Positions 53,180 to 63,217 of a stretch of 64,000 nt of DNA are shown here, in pieces. The notes under the pieces were generated by a model. It saw nothing but the letters and a program-made list of their open reading frames with translations, was not told where the DNA came from and ran no database searches. The stretch lies in NCBI GenBank assembly GCA_963662175.1, contig OY759218.1, positions 53,575,427 to 53,639,426 of the forward strand, read 5' to 3'. Origin of the DNA: Aradus depressus (taxonomy: Eukaryota; Arthropoda; Insecta; Hemiptera; Aradidae). Both the position numbers and the translations under genes were made by a program. Within the stretch, counting starts at the first letter, position 1. Each line of letters begins with the position of its first letter.

Positions 53180-55667
53180 ACATCGAATTTCGAATTTTTT
53201 AAAAATGTCTCAATTTTGCGTCACATATTCAAATTTGTCATTTTCGGCTAGAAATAGATTATATAGAGTGTTTTCTTCAAATTGATCCATAAAACGTCAG
53301 TTTACTTTCATTAGAAGCCGAGATATGGCGTTCAGAATAACACGCCTTACCGCAAAAGGAACGGCTTTTGTTAATTTGCAAATACTGAGTCAGTGGTTCA
53401 GTGTGCGTTTTTATGTGGTTATCGGTAAGGCTTTACTGCAAAGATGCGTTTTGGCTGAATACGGTTCGGATATGATAACTACTGGATATATGAGATTCCG
53501 GTTAAACGAGATGAGTTGCACAGACTGGGAGAGTGGCGGCCTGTGGAGAGTGCTGACCTAGGCTAGGGTGTGATGTGGGTTACAGTTTGCAAGGCCGCTA
53601 GTCTGGGGTTAGTGTCCTGCTCGACCTTGCTGATTCCTGACCTACTTTAACATGGGGGACTAGGAGCTGAGGCCTTGCCAAACTGGGGTGAGCAACCTTA
53701 CCTCCCAACCTCAAGGCTCACTGACCCACCTCACTGCCGGCTCCCGGCACTTCGCAAGGCCGTCCACAGCAAGGACACTATATCTATCACTGACCAAGTC
53801 AACCACCACAAAGCCATTTGTCAGATAGACAATCCACACACGGGCCTTTTATTAGAGGGGAGCTGTGGAAACGCCTCTTCGACCACAGACGAATTGCACA
53901 GTCTTGTTCTGACCACATTTATTGGCCGACCTTAACCACTAAACACTTGTGATGGAATAATTTAACCAAGGCTAACCATTTTTTGTGGTCGGTTATGACC
54001 TTAACTGAAATCTTAAATTTCCGGTAGTCCACCGCTAAGACAATCAGTTGAAATCTCAGTTAGTTGCGCAGTGAGACAGTAGGAACTACGATCTGTGGAC
54101 CACACAGAATAAACGTAAATTGTTTTAGCAGTAACAGATCCTTACCACAGTTGACCACTCTATGAAATCCTTTTTGACTATTTTGACGTCTTCTTTCACA
54201 TTTTGACAGCCAGACACCCAGGGACCTTTACGAAAGGAAATTTCGTAGAAAGGTCCCTAAGTGCTGTAATGCGGTGACGATGAAGGGTTGGAGAGGTGAA
54301 GCACCGAAACTCTTACCTGCTGCCCCAAACCGCTCCCATTGTGAGGAAACTTTTAACCTATTGGACCTTCTCCTGCCTTACCTCTCTCGCCGACTAACAA
54401 GCAGTGGCGTAGCCGAGGGGGGTTCAAATATCATTTCCCCGATATAACGATATAAGACGCCAAGAGTTGGAATATTATATGCGGACCATATAATGTCAAA
54501 TCTTGCTAAGCAGTAAGCCCCTAACCACCGCTCACTACTTCACCACATTAAAAACTCTCCTGTATGAATGCCCTAAACATCAATGTAACCACTGAAAACG
54601 CTATTGTGGAGATATCCTTTTGCAGTCAAGCTTAATCCCTAACAACACACCCGAGGAAAAATTCTGAACTCTGCTGACACCATTTACAGTCGAAAAGCTC
54701 ATGAAGGTTTTCTTGTCGAACTTCCGCAAAATCGTGCATTTCCTTGAGCCTCATAATTATTAATTTCCCTATGAAAGGACTAAATGAGAATTAATACTAA
54801 TATCGGTTTCAGTCGACTAATTCTCTTGATTTTCTTCAATTATCTGGACTACCCTTGCATCTTATCTATTTCTCTGCAACTTTTCTCTTATAACATTATA
54901 CGGAAAGTCATATTTTAAAAAATATACCAAAAAACATTTTTTTTTATTTTAGGCAATGACGAGAGACGTATCGGTTTCGTTATTCTTGCCTCACCGTGAT
55001 TCTGTGGTTAAGTAGGAAACGTCAATGGTGTTTCTAAAAGGGTTTAAGCCACAGACGGAAATTTCAAAAAAGGCTGTGAGAATATTAAACGTGTGACTGA
55101 CTATAGATGCCACAAACCATTTTGTAGACACTACTTATCACTTCAGATAACGACAAACAACTCCGCAGACGTGGAGTATCATACTTATGATAAAATTAAC
55201 CAACATTACTAAAGTACTACCATTTTATCTACTTACTATGTGTTCTATTCAACATCACTTTAATTTTCCTACTTTAGTGTAAAATTGTGTAAATTCTACT
55301 TAGCTTGGTTCCAGTAATGAGCATGAATAATAAATCCTACGAATAACGTATTTTTTTCAATTTATTTATACATTTAGATAATTTTTCGAAAATTATAAAG
55401 TTACAAATTACTGTAAATAGAAATTTTAAAAACCGTTCAAATATTAAAAAATTAAATTCAAAAATATATAATGCTTGGAAGATAGTTATTTTATATCTAG
55501 CTACACTTTATTGAGAGGAGAGATCACTAAATCGGAATCGAGTCTCAAATCAGAATTAAAGAAATGGATACCTCTGGAACCGTGAACTCGATTCCGGATC
55601 TGGAACTGTGGACTCGGGTACCCGAAAACGCAAATAACCGATTCTCCAGTCGCCAGGAACCTTTTCA
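53180..55667. other. Longest stretch without recognised repeats (2.5 kb)
   Basis: Base composition is more even at 53320-54420. Frames at 53325-53561 and 53675-53935 (+) are open but show no motif. AGGGACCTTTACGAAA faces TTTCGTAGAAAGGTCCCT at 54228-54266, a small hairpin. CAGTGGCGTAGCCGAGGGGG at 54403 is a common transposon-end-like motif. Could hold unrecognised exons or an old insertion. Confidence 0.4.
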
Positions 55668-55900
55668 TTACACCAGCAGTAATTAGGGGTTTTGAGTTAA
55701 GCCCCCTTCTAATCCTCATCTTCCCATTTACCGATTTGAGTGAAAATCCACGTATGTTTCGGATCCACGTAAAATATTTAATTTATTTGTTTCATCGGGA
55801 GAATGTGTTCACAGACAGACATACTTTTTTGTATCATTTTTGAAATTAGAGGTCCAGAAACATTAAAGTCCGTAAAAACTCATTATCGAATTTTTGAATA
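55668..55900 (-). repeat. Rep-A piece
   Basis: CAGCAGTAATTAGGGGTTTT, GAGTTAAGCCCCCTTCTAAT, TTTCATCGGGAGAATGTGTT and the head GGTCCAGAAACATTAAAGTC, in minus orientation. Confidence 0.7.
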
Positions 55901-56073
55901 TAAAAACATTACATAATTTTTCGTAAGATATTTTGTATATTTCAATCATTTAAGAGATCTTGGAGCGTCGTGTCTTATACTCACCCCCTTTGACATAAAT
56001 GAACATTTCGGACGTCAATGACCTACGTTAGATAATTCTGAACATATTCCACAGGTTGTAAAATAAAGACATA

Positions 56074-56215
56074 GTCTGACCTCTCACAGATTCTTTTATT
56101 TCATTCTAGCCGATTTACACTCATTATCAGACTGTCTATAAAGAAACCCATAATTTACTAAAAAGGTACAAAATTCTAAGGGCCTGATGATGTGGGCAAT
56201 TCTGCAAATTTCAAT
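56074..56215. repeat. Diverged arm of the foldback insertion
   Basis: AGTCTGACCTCTCACAGATT, then TCTAGCCGATTTACACTCAT and TATCAGACTGTCTA follow the arm 28055-28135. The hammerhead-like core is decayed here. TGTGGGCAATTCTGC follows. Confidence 0.6.
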
Positions 56216-56591
56216 AATTGGAACTTTTGAAGAGTAGTTTGTCATGCCCCTTGAGTCGTCCCAGGGGTCCTATTCTATAAATCAGCTACCCACGGAGAGA
56301 CAGGGGTTCGAATCCTCACCTCCCATTACCAACGAATATTAGTAGATAACTTCCAGCGACAGTCCAAGTTCAGAATAGGATGGCAGCCTGTAGAACTCAT
56401 AATGAGGTTATTTTTCTTGTTAATTCATTGTAGATTCGAACCCCCGATTCTTAATAGTTAGGCCAACTCTGGCTTCACAGTTTGAATATATAACATTAGC
56501 AAAACTGCTTTCTATAGACGAAAACTGCAATTTTATACACTGTGAGGGGAAATATTCAGCCAATTAAGTGGCTCAGGGCTAATTAAAAAAG
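56216..56591. other. Unassigned stretch with tRNA-like motifs
   Basis: GGGGTTCGAATCCTCACCTC (about 56303) looks like a B box, and GATTCGAACCCCCGATTC (about 56432) like an inverted one. No A box at the right distance, so I do not call a tRNA or SINE. Confidence 0.3.
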
Positions 56592-56670
56592 TCTTTGGTG
56601 AACAACAGACGATGTACTTCCCCAGCTCCAATTATTTATAATCAACTAAGTGTCTACTCTCCCTCTAAAC
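56592..56670 (-). repeat. Rep-A end fragment
   Basis: AGTCTTTGGTGAACAACAGA and GATGTACTTCCCCAGCTCCA are the distal Rep-A end in minus orientation. Confidence 0.65.
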
Positions 56671-56949
56671 TCTTCTCTCTTATTCTATGCAATCTTTTTT
56701 AATTTATGTTTTAACTTATTTATTATTATAACTTTTTTTTTGGCCAAGCCATCAGCAGACCAAGAGTACCTACTGTCTTTATTTATTTTTTTTCAAATTT
56801 CTTTATAACAGTCTCTTTCGTACAATACTTGTTACTTAAGTAACAAGCTTAAAAAATCATATTGTCATTAAGAAACATAGCATAACACATTCAACATTTT
56901 TGGCTGATTTACACAGAACATACATTGGTATATAGAACAAAGTAAAATC

Positions 56950-57031
56950 AGAACATTGTTATCAGGATAAAAGGGATATTATTTTTAGTAAAGGGCCGAC
57001 AAAACGCAGCTTTTCGCGATTTGAAAAAGAC

Positions 57032-57064
<33 letters not shown>

Positions 57065-57459
57065 CCTCCTCTTTTCTGGCTTTATGATCAGCGAAGACAA
57101 AATTCTAGTGTGAGAAAATGTTGACAAAAATATATTACCTTACTCTCTTGAAATGAATTTTAAATAACGAAATATCAGAGAATGAAAAGAATAGCAGGAA
57201 TAGAACATGTTTCACAAGAACCAGCCAAATAAAGGAGATGGTGGATTGAGATCTAATACGAGAACATGTTTTATGAATGGTTAACTGCTGAAAGAGCCCG
57301 CAATCCCTTGTAACTTCCCTATTAGGAACCTTTACGCTCTATGTCAATGGTTCATTCTTTATTCTTTTCAAAATGAACTACTCAAAGGCTAAAAGCTTGT
57401 AGGTTTTCACGTTTTCGAAGCCTTCGGCATTGAGCCTGCCTTGACTGCAGTTTGCCCAA
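56950..57459 (-). mobile_element. Rep-C copy, inverted relative to 1573-2190
   Basis: Shares TTGTTATCAGGATAAAAGGG, AAAACGCAGCTTTTCGC, GATCTAATACGAGAACATGT, TTATGAATGGTTAACTGCTG and the terminal GCCCAACCCTG. Interrupted by the small retroposed piece at 57038-57093. Confidence 0.6.
57038..57093 (-). mobile_element. Very short retroposed insertion with poly(A)
   Basis: A run of 27 T is followed by CCTCCTCTTTTCTGGCTTTA and TGATCAGCG. Flanks are 11-bp duplications AAGACAAAATT (57027-57037 and 57094-57104). Read on the minus strand this is about 29 bases plus a poly(A) tail, a severely 5'-truncated retrocopy. The source transcript is unknown. Confidence 0.65.
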
Positions 57460-57475
57460 CCCTGCTCTAACTAAA

Positions 57476-57720
57476 CCCATGGAAATCAATAGGTGTGACT
57501 TCTCAATCCTCATATTAGTCGATACATTCATTATATCGGCAACTATTAGTTATTTTAAGGGTTGCGGCCTCCCTTCTGACCACCCTCCCCATAGGCGTCG
57601 ACCTTATGGTATTCTGGATTGAAAGACAAAATTTCGTGCAATATACCTATTCATTCTACCTATAATAACTAACTGTATGAGTTATCCTTTTTTTTCAAAA
57701 AGAGAGAATCAATGTTTTCT
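57476..57720 (-). repeat. Rep-A piece
   Basis: CCCATGGAAATCAATAGGTG, GTCGATACATTCATTATATC, GGCAACTATTAGTTATTTTA and CGTCGACCTTATGGTATTCT, minus orientation. Confidence 0.6.
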
Positions 57721-57860
57721 TATTCGAAAATCTTTTCTCTTCCTTATATCATAATCATGATTAGTACTTATTGTTAACAGGAAAAATATTTGTATTATTT
57801 CTAACAACCATTAATGTTTGAAATAGGGGAAGTTGTAATCGGTCAGTAATTACTTGGTAA

Positions 57861-58283
57861 CTTAGACTGCTGTAGAAATTACATGTTCACTTAGGCTGCT
57901 GAAGAAATTACATGTTCACTTAGGCTGCTGTAGAAATTACGTGTTCACTTAGGCTGCTGTAGAAATTACATGTTCACTTAGGCTGCTGTAGAAATTACGT
58001 GTTCACTTAGGCTGTTGTAGAAATTACATGTTCACTTAGGCTTCTGTAGAAATTACGTGTTCACTTAGGCTGCTGTAGAAATTACATGTTCACTTAGGCT
58101 TCTGTAGAAATTACGTGTTCACTTAGGCTGCTGTAGAAATTACGTGTTCACTTAGGCTGCTGTAGAAATTACATGTTCACTTAGGCTGCTGTAGAAATTA
58201 CATGTTCACTTAGGCTTCTGTAGAAATTACGTGTTCACTTAGGCTGCTGTAGAAATTACATGTTCACTTAGGCTTCTGTAGAA
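57861..58283. repeat. 29-bp minisatellite, about 14 copies
   Basis: Unit GGCTGCTGTAGAAATTACAT plus GTTCACTTA. Copies vary at two sites only (CTGCT/CTTCT and ACATG/ACGTG), and the two variants mix along the array, so higher-order units may exist. A plus-oriented Rep-A end (GGGAAATACATTGGTGATGA) follows at 58345-58412. Confidence 0.96.
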
Positions 58284-58412
58284 AAGATGGAAAATATAAA
58301 ATTATAACAAAAAATATAACAACTTATATGAAGTCCCAGAGTAAAAACATGGTTGACTATAAATAATTCCAGATGGGGAAATACATTGGTGATGATTCAC
58401 CGACGATTTTTT

Positions 58413-58785
58413 TTTCCTTCCTCAATTCGGAGGACTGAGGGCCTACGCATGCGCACACTGGCAGTCCTCTTGAAAGCGTCTAGGGCCTGTAGTCTCTTAT
58501 AGTTTTTTTTGTGTTCCCTTAGGTCAAAGACCTGCCTCTGACCGTGAGGCTGTCCAGAAGCCCCCTCTCCACACTTGCTCCCTAGCAATGGCCTAGGCAG
58601 GGGGGCGCAATGAAACGAGGGTCAAATGGAAATTTTCCGCTCTTAAATTCTGTATATTTTATTTTGCCGAAATACAGCTAAAATTGGGGTGTGTGCAACT
58701 GTTTTTCCAAAATTCCTGCTTTTTAATTTCTAAAGAATAATATTTATTTATTACTTTCTTAAACCTATAGTATAAAATAGTATTG
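58413..58785. other. Unassigned stretch
   Basis: A minus-strand frame at 58397-58588 lies in G+C-richer DNA (58430-58610) but shows no motif. No supported gene. Confidence 0.35.
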
Positions 58786-59600
58786 TGGCATTACAGGACT
58801 TTTTATTACCAACCAGTTTTGTATAGGTCACTCTCAAACCCTAGTAACTGCTAATGTAATAAATATAAGTTTATAATATATATTAATATAAATTGTCACA
58901 GAATTTCATGTTTTCCGACACCCTGATTCCATAAATGAATCAAAAACATTTCCTGTCAAGTAAATAAACCGTGTGTATCAGTATCAGTATCCGTATGTAT
59001 GTGAACACTAGAGAAAACTAAAAGGCACATTTTATTTAGAATACGATTTTTCGCGGTTTACCAGGTTTGCGAGATAAATGCCAAAAACCGCCGAAAAATG
59101 TTCTTTTGAAACCTATTTTTTTAAACGTTTGCTGAATTTACCCGAACATGGTTAGTCCTATTGAAAAAATGGTTCTTACCACAAATGTTCCTTATCAAAT
59201 TTACAATCGCTAAAGTGTCCTTAGATTTGACGTAGGAGCGATAAGATTAGACTAGCACCCTTAAAGAACGCAAAACAAATGTCTGCAGGAAATATTTTTA
59301 AGTAATGTTTAAATTGTAACGCATAGCAACGATTTTTAAAAAAGAGATTTACTATTGGTAGTTCTTCATTAAAAAGGATAAAACAAATAAAGAATAAATT
59401 GTTATGGGACTTTCTTATTCCAACCACTTTTGTAGAGAACACTCTCCCTCCTCCTCCCCACCGTCATACTGGCATTTCTGTATAAGAAAGTCACTCTCAG
59501 AATTACGGTGTATATTTCACTAATGCCAGAATGACAGGGGTGAGAGTGATCTATAAGTGGTTGGTATAAGAAAGCCCTGTAATGGCCACATCACATTTTA
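58786..59600 (+). repeat. HP-MITE half, then Rep-B short form
   Basis: 58786-58840 is one HP-MITE arm (CATTACAGGACTTTTTATTA, CCAACCAGTTTTGTATAGGT). From 58895 a Rep-A-like head (AATTTCATGTTTTCCGACAC) leads into the Rep-B body (AAAAGGCACATTTTATTTAG, GGTTTGCGAGATAAATGCC, CATGGTTAGTCCTATTG) and a short HP-MITE ending ATGGCCACATCACA. It is the inverse of 33750-34440. Confidence 0.8.
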
Positions 59601-59621
59601 TTTTATTTTTTTATTTATTAC

Positions 59622-60570
59622 TTTCTCACACCTATCGTATAAGGAAGTATTGTAATCGTGCGAAAGTCCGAGATCGAGGTTTCAACAGATTTTCACGTTT
59701 CAAGGTCCCCTGAATACCTTTTGACCATTTTTGCGATAATGTCTGTCTGTGTATGTGTGTATATGATTGAAAAGTTGTGAACTCTATCTATAGCTATGAA
59801 CTTGAAATTTGGAATGACGAGATCACATATTCTAACTTAGGTCTGATTAGATTTTGGCCGAAATCGAGCGAAAATTGAGACCACTTTCCTCCGGGACTTA
59901 CTACATTTTACAAGATACAGCTTATGTTTATGACCTAACCAAACATCTTTCCGAGTCACAGTTGCAGAGAAGTAGTAGAGTGGTATGTACTAAAATACAT
60001 CATTTATATGAAATATGATTTTTTACCGGCCTTCCGGTTTTCGAGATACATCCCGAAAATCATCTTGAATGTAGTTTTGAAACACATATTTTTAGACGTT
60101 TCCTTGATTTACTCGAAAACGGGTAGTCCTATCGCAAACTTATTTCTTACCAAAATTGTTCCTTATAAAATTTCCAATCGCTAATGAGTCTTAAATTTGA
60201 GATATGATCAATACGACAAAAGTTATAGCGACCCGAAAAATGTAAACTGAATGTCTATAAGGAATATACTCCTATCTAGTAATTTTTAAATTGTAACTCA
60301 TAGCAACGAACTTTAAAATATGTTTTTTGTATTGGTAGTTCTTTTGAAAAATTATAAAAATATATGTGACGTGGCCATTACAAGATTTTCTTATACCAAC
60401 AACGCTTACAGATCACTCTCTCTTCCCCCTCCCCTTCTCAAAATCATTTCATTTTGTCTCTTTGTACAGCGTTATCTTGAGAGTAGACATTCTTATATCC
60501 AGTAATGTCATTATCAAATAATTTTGAGAAGGGGGAAAGTGAGTGATCTGTAAGCGTAATGGCCACATCA
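59622..60570 (+). repeat. Rep-B, nearly complete copy
   Basis: Head TCGTATAAGGAAGTATTGTA, GTCCGAGATCGAGGTTTCAA, AAGGTCCCCTGAATACC; body GGCCGAAATCGAGCGAAAAT, TTTACCGGCCTTCCGGTTTT, AACGGGTAGTCCTATCG; end module HP-MITE 60366-60570 (GTGACGTGGCCATTACAAGA ... GTAATGGCCACATCA). Confidence 0.82.
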
Positions 60571-60683
60571 TTTTTATTTTTCTTACAACATGATAATGAG
60601 ATATTAAAAAAAAAAAAAAAAAAAAAACTATAAAAATCTTAATTTTAGTACGTAATTAGATATATCTCGAGTTTCCCAATGAT

Positions 60684-60860
60684 GACAAAATTTCATCACG
60701 CACATTCTGTTTAGTAAACATATCCACAAAATAACGTATACAAACATTCATTCGAGTTTTGTTGTTAGGCTTCCCTCTCAGCCGGCTTAATTAAAAATCA
60801 ATAGTTGTTTTTATGAGCTTCTAGGTCCAGGTATAAAATTTCATGACAATATATTCATAG
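60684..60860 (-). repeat. Rep-A piece
   Basis: GTTGTTAGGCTTCCCTCTCA, AAAAATCAATAGTTGTTTTT and ATTTCATGACAATATATTCA, minus orientation. An A21 run lies at 60607-60627. Confidence 0.55.
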
Positions 60861-60863
60861 TAA

Positions 60864-61190
60864 GAGGGCGCCGGTAGCTCAGTGGTATGCGTGCTTGCTT
60901 ACTGAGCTCAAGATCGTGGGTTCGAAATCCGGCCGAGGCCCTTAGTTTATTTTATCTGGGAGGTAAAATAAACTTAAGCACTTGTTAAGTGATGGTCCCG
61001 AGTCTGTACGATGTCAGGTACTCGTTAAAGACCCCTACCCTAGATGAATAAAAAATTTAGGGTAGGCAAGATTTAGGACTCCCACAGTAGAGTCGGGCTC
61101 ATGTCCACCAGAGTGACGAAAGAGCGCTCTGGTAGTGGGCGATATGACCTCGTAGTTAGAGCCTGGGCATGAGTCATAATAACTAACTAA
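60864..61190 (+). mobile_element. SINE-1, near full-length copy of the short-centre subfamily
   Basis: Head GAGGGCGCCGGTAGCTCAGT, GATCGTGGGTTCGAAATCCG; TTATTTTATCTGGGAGGTAA. The centre AAGCACTTGTTAAGTGATGG lacks the CCGTCCTTCGGATGGGACG block, exactly as in the copy at 49505. Body and tail are complete to AGTCATAATAACTAACTAA. No clear target-site duplication. Confidence 0.92.
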
Positions 61191-61589
61191 CATATGTACC
61201 TCCCCCTCCCCCCTCCGTGTTCAGGAGCAAGGTTGGGTCTGTAGAATATTCGCGTATATTCTACGTTATTCGGTTTTATTGAATAATCTACAAGTAGCCA
61301 TGACTGCCAGAGGCTTTCAAGACTTCTCCCCGAGACAATTCCTGTTTCAATCTATCCCTTGAAGGCTCCACTATTATAATTACAAAAGAAACAAAGAGTT
61401 ATCCCGTTCACAGACACACAGGTATGATCTTTGTTGCCATTTTTGGATTCACTGTGCTGGAAAATGTTAATTACCTTTCAAAATTCAACATCGAATATTT
61501 GATCGATTATTTAACTGCCCCTATACCACGCTGCTTTTACTAATATAATATTCTAAAATCATTTCACAAATATCGATTACTTACTGTGG
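61191..61589. other. Stretch without a supported gene
   Basis: Unique A+T-rich DNA with GAATATTCGCGTATATTC, a short palindrome, at 61245-61262, and weak Rep-A-like bits at 61390-61480. Confidence 0.4.
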
Positions 61590-62000
61590 TACCAGGCGTC
61601 GTCCGGGAAGTAGTTCTTTTCTATGGAATTTCATGTCTTTTGCCAGTAAACAGTCGAAATTTATTGTAGGATCATGATTGTACATGAATGCTGGTAAGAA
61701 TGTTGAAGAAATGGTGATCTAAGTTACGAATAAGCAGCGAAAAAAAAGTACTTTTATATTCTAAGCAGTATTAACATTTAAATAGTCGTAAAAAAAATAT
61801 AATAGAAACAACGTATACTTAAAAATGAGAAGTTAATTGAAAATCTGTTCTTCGTTTTTCAATAAAAACATGTCATTAAAAATGTTTTTAACATGTGATC
61901 CACTCGCGCCAAACTGGAATGTTCACAATGTTCAGTGTCGTATTGGCATGAATGACAGTTAATTTCCTTGGCAACGACGGGTAACACAGCTAGTGTATAA
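61590..62000. repeat. Element with inverted GTTGCC/CGGG-type ends
   Basis: CTGTGGTACCAGGCGTCGTC followed by CGGGAAGTAG on the left faces the imperfect inverse of TGTGTTACCCGTCGTTGCC on the right (61965-61995). The left end resembles the start of the repeat at 28438 (CCCGGCGTTGCCCGGG). The interior is not coding. Confidence 0.45.
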
Positions 62001-62574
62001 AGTGGTATAGATACACTGAAGGCATTAATGCCCGTATCCCGCATCGTGTCAGGCCGCCCTCATAGTCCAGTTGGGATCACAATTATCTTGATAACTTTAC
62101 ATCTCATAATCAAATATAATTCTACTAGAATATTATCTACCACAGTTCACCATAAAAAATTCCGTCCGCGCAGAAGATGCGTAAAGTTAGCGAATTTTTA
62201 TAGTAGGTGTAGATTTTGAGTAGCGACTGTAGAGTTCTAATTTAGGGGTATCGAGGGTCAGTTCAGATGAAGAATAAACCACTATATATTCGCCAATGTT
62301 TCAATGTCAGGACTTAAAATATATCCCAGTTGAGGAGAAATTATGTAAGCAATGTGAAGTCATACATTGCGATACTGTCAAGTAGACTGTATGGAATCTT
62401 ACATTGTAGTCTTACAAGCTCAACTTTTAAGTTTACTTTGACTCTGTGGGGAGTTTAATAAGAGAAATTAAAAAAAAATAATTAGTTTAATTGTCTTCAT
62501 TCACCCTCTAAATTGCAAAAGAAATGTATAAAATTGCTCAGTTGCATAAGAAAAAAAAAATACAAATAAAACCA

Positions 62575-62650
62575 GTAAAGGCCATTACAGGACTTACTTA
62601 TACCGATCATTTCTGTACCACCTACTTCATCTCAAGATCATTTCTTAGGG
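62575..62650. mobile_element. HP-MITE half
   Basis: AAAGGCCATTACAGGACTTA, CTTATACCGATCATTTCTGT and AGATCATTTCT are a left arm; the right arm is missing and transposon-end-like DNA begins. Confidence 0.6.
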
Positions 62651-62986
62651 GGCGTTCAAGTATTACGTAACGCGATTTGGGGGGAGGAGGGGTCTTGTAA
62701 AACGTTACGATGCGTTACAGGGGCGGGAGGGGGGAAACTAGGGAATTAAAATCTCCCAAGTTGGCAACCCTTTTTGTTTATGTTTTACAGGGAATCCCTC
62801 GATTTTATTGTACGCCATTTTTATTTTGTTCTCCCAAGTTGGCAACCCTCTTCGTTTATGTTTTACGGTGAATCCCTCGACTGTATTGTACGTCAGTTTT
62901 GTTTTGTTTTCGTTGTCAGTATTCGTTAGTGTTTACGCAGAAGCACATTGCTGCAGTCAGTGTTGTTAAAGTGAGTTCATACTGTA
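62651..62986 (+). promoter_or_regulatory. DNA-transposon-end-like motif, 78-bp duplication and possible promoter
   Basis: GTTCAAGTATTACGTAACGC then G-rich DNA and ACGTTACGATGCGTTACAGG match the motif pair at 13690-13800. Two 78-bp direct copies (CTCCCAAGTTGGCAACCCT starts at 62753 and 62831) follow, then TCAGTATTCGTTAGTG and the ATG at 62987. Tandem duplications just upstream of a coding start suggest a promoter of a transposon gene; this is inference. Confidence 0.45.
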
Positions 62987-63217
62987 ATGTCCTCAAAAGA
63001 TGGAGATTTGCATTATCAGCTGTTCTTGGCCTATAAAGGCTCTCATGCTGACTTGCCAGCGCAACTGTGCCAAAAAAATGCCAACGAAATTTGGAAAACG
63101 GCTAAAGAAAAACTAAAAAATAAAGAAAAGGTTATAGAACACATAAATGATGTTATACGAGAGTTCAAGGTGAAGGCCACGAAGAAGAAAGCAACAATGC
63201 TTAGTTATTTTACACAG
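62987..63217 (+). CDS. Putative first coding exon, likely of a DNA transposon gene
   Basis: ATG in fair context, 77 codons in phase 0, then a strong donor CACAG|GTAAGT. The peptide has LHYQLFLAYKGSHADLPAQL, CQKNANEIWKTAKEKLK and ends KKKATMLSYFTQ. The lysine-rich end KKATMLSYF resembles N-terminal pieces of hAT/ZMYM-like transposon proteins; I do not recognise a named domain. The frame after 63217 reads into the intron. Transposon-end-like DNA upstream favours a mobile origin; a host gene is the alternative. The next exon is not seen before 64000. Confidence 0.5.

Noticed and set aside
57861..58283. CRISPR-like regular array
   Set aside because: Units are contiguous 29-bp copies without unique spacers in a eukaryotic setting; it is a minisatellite.
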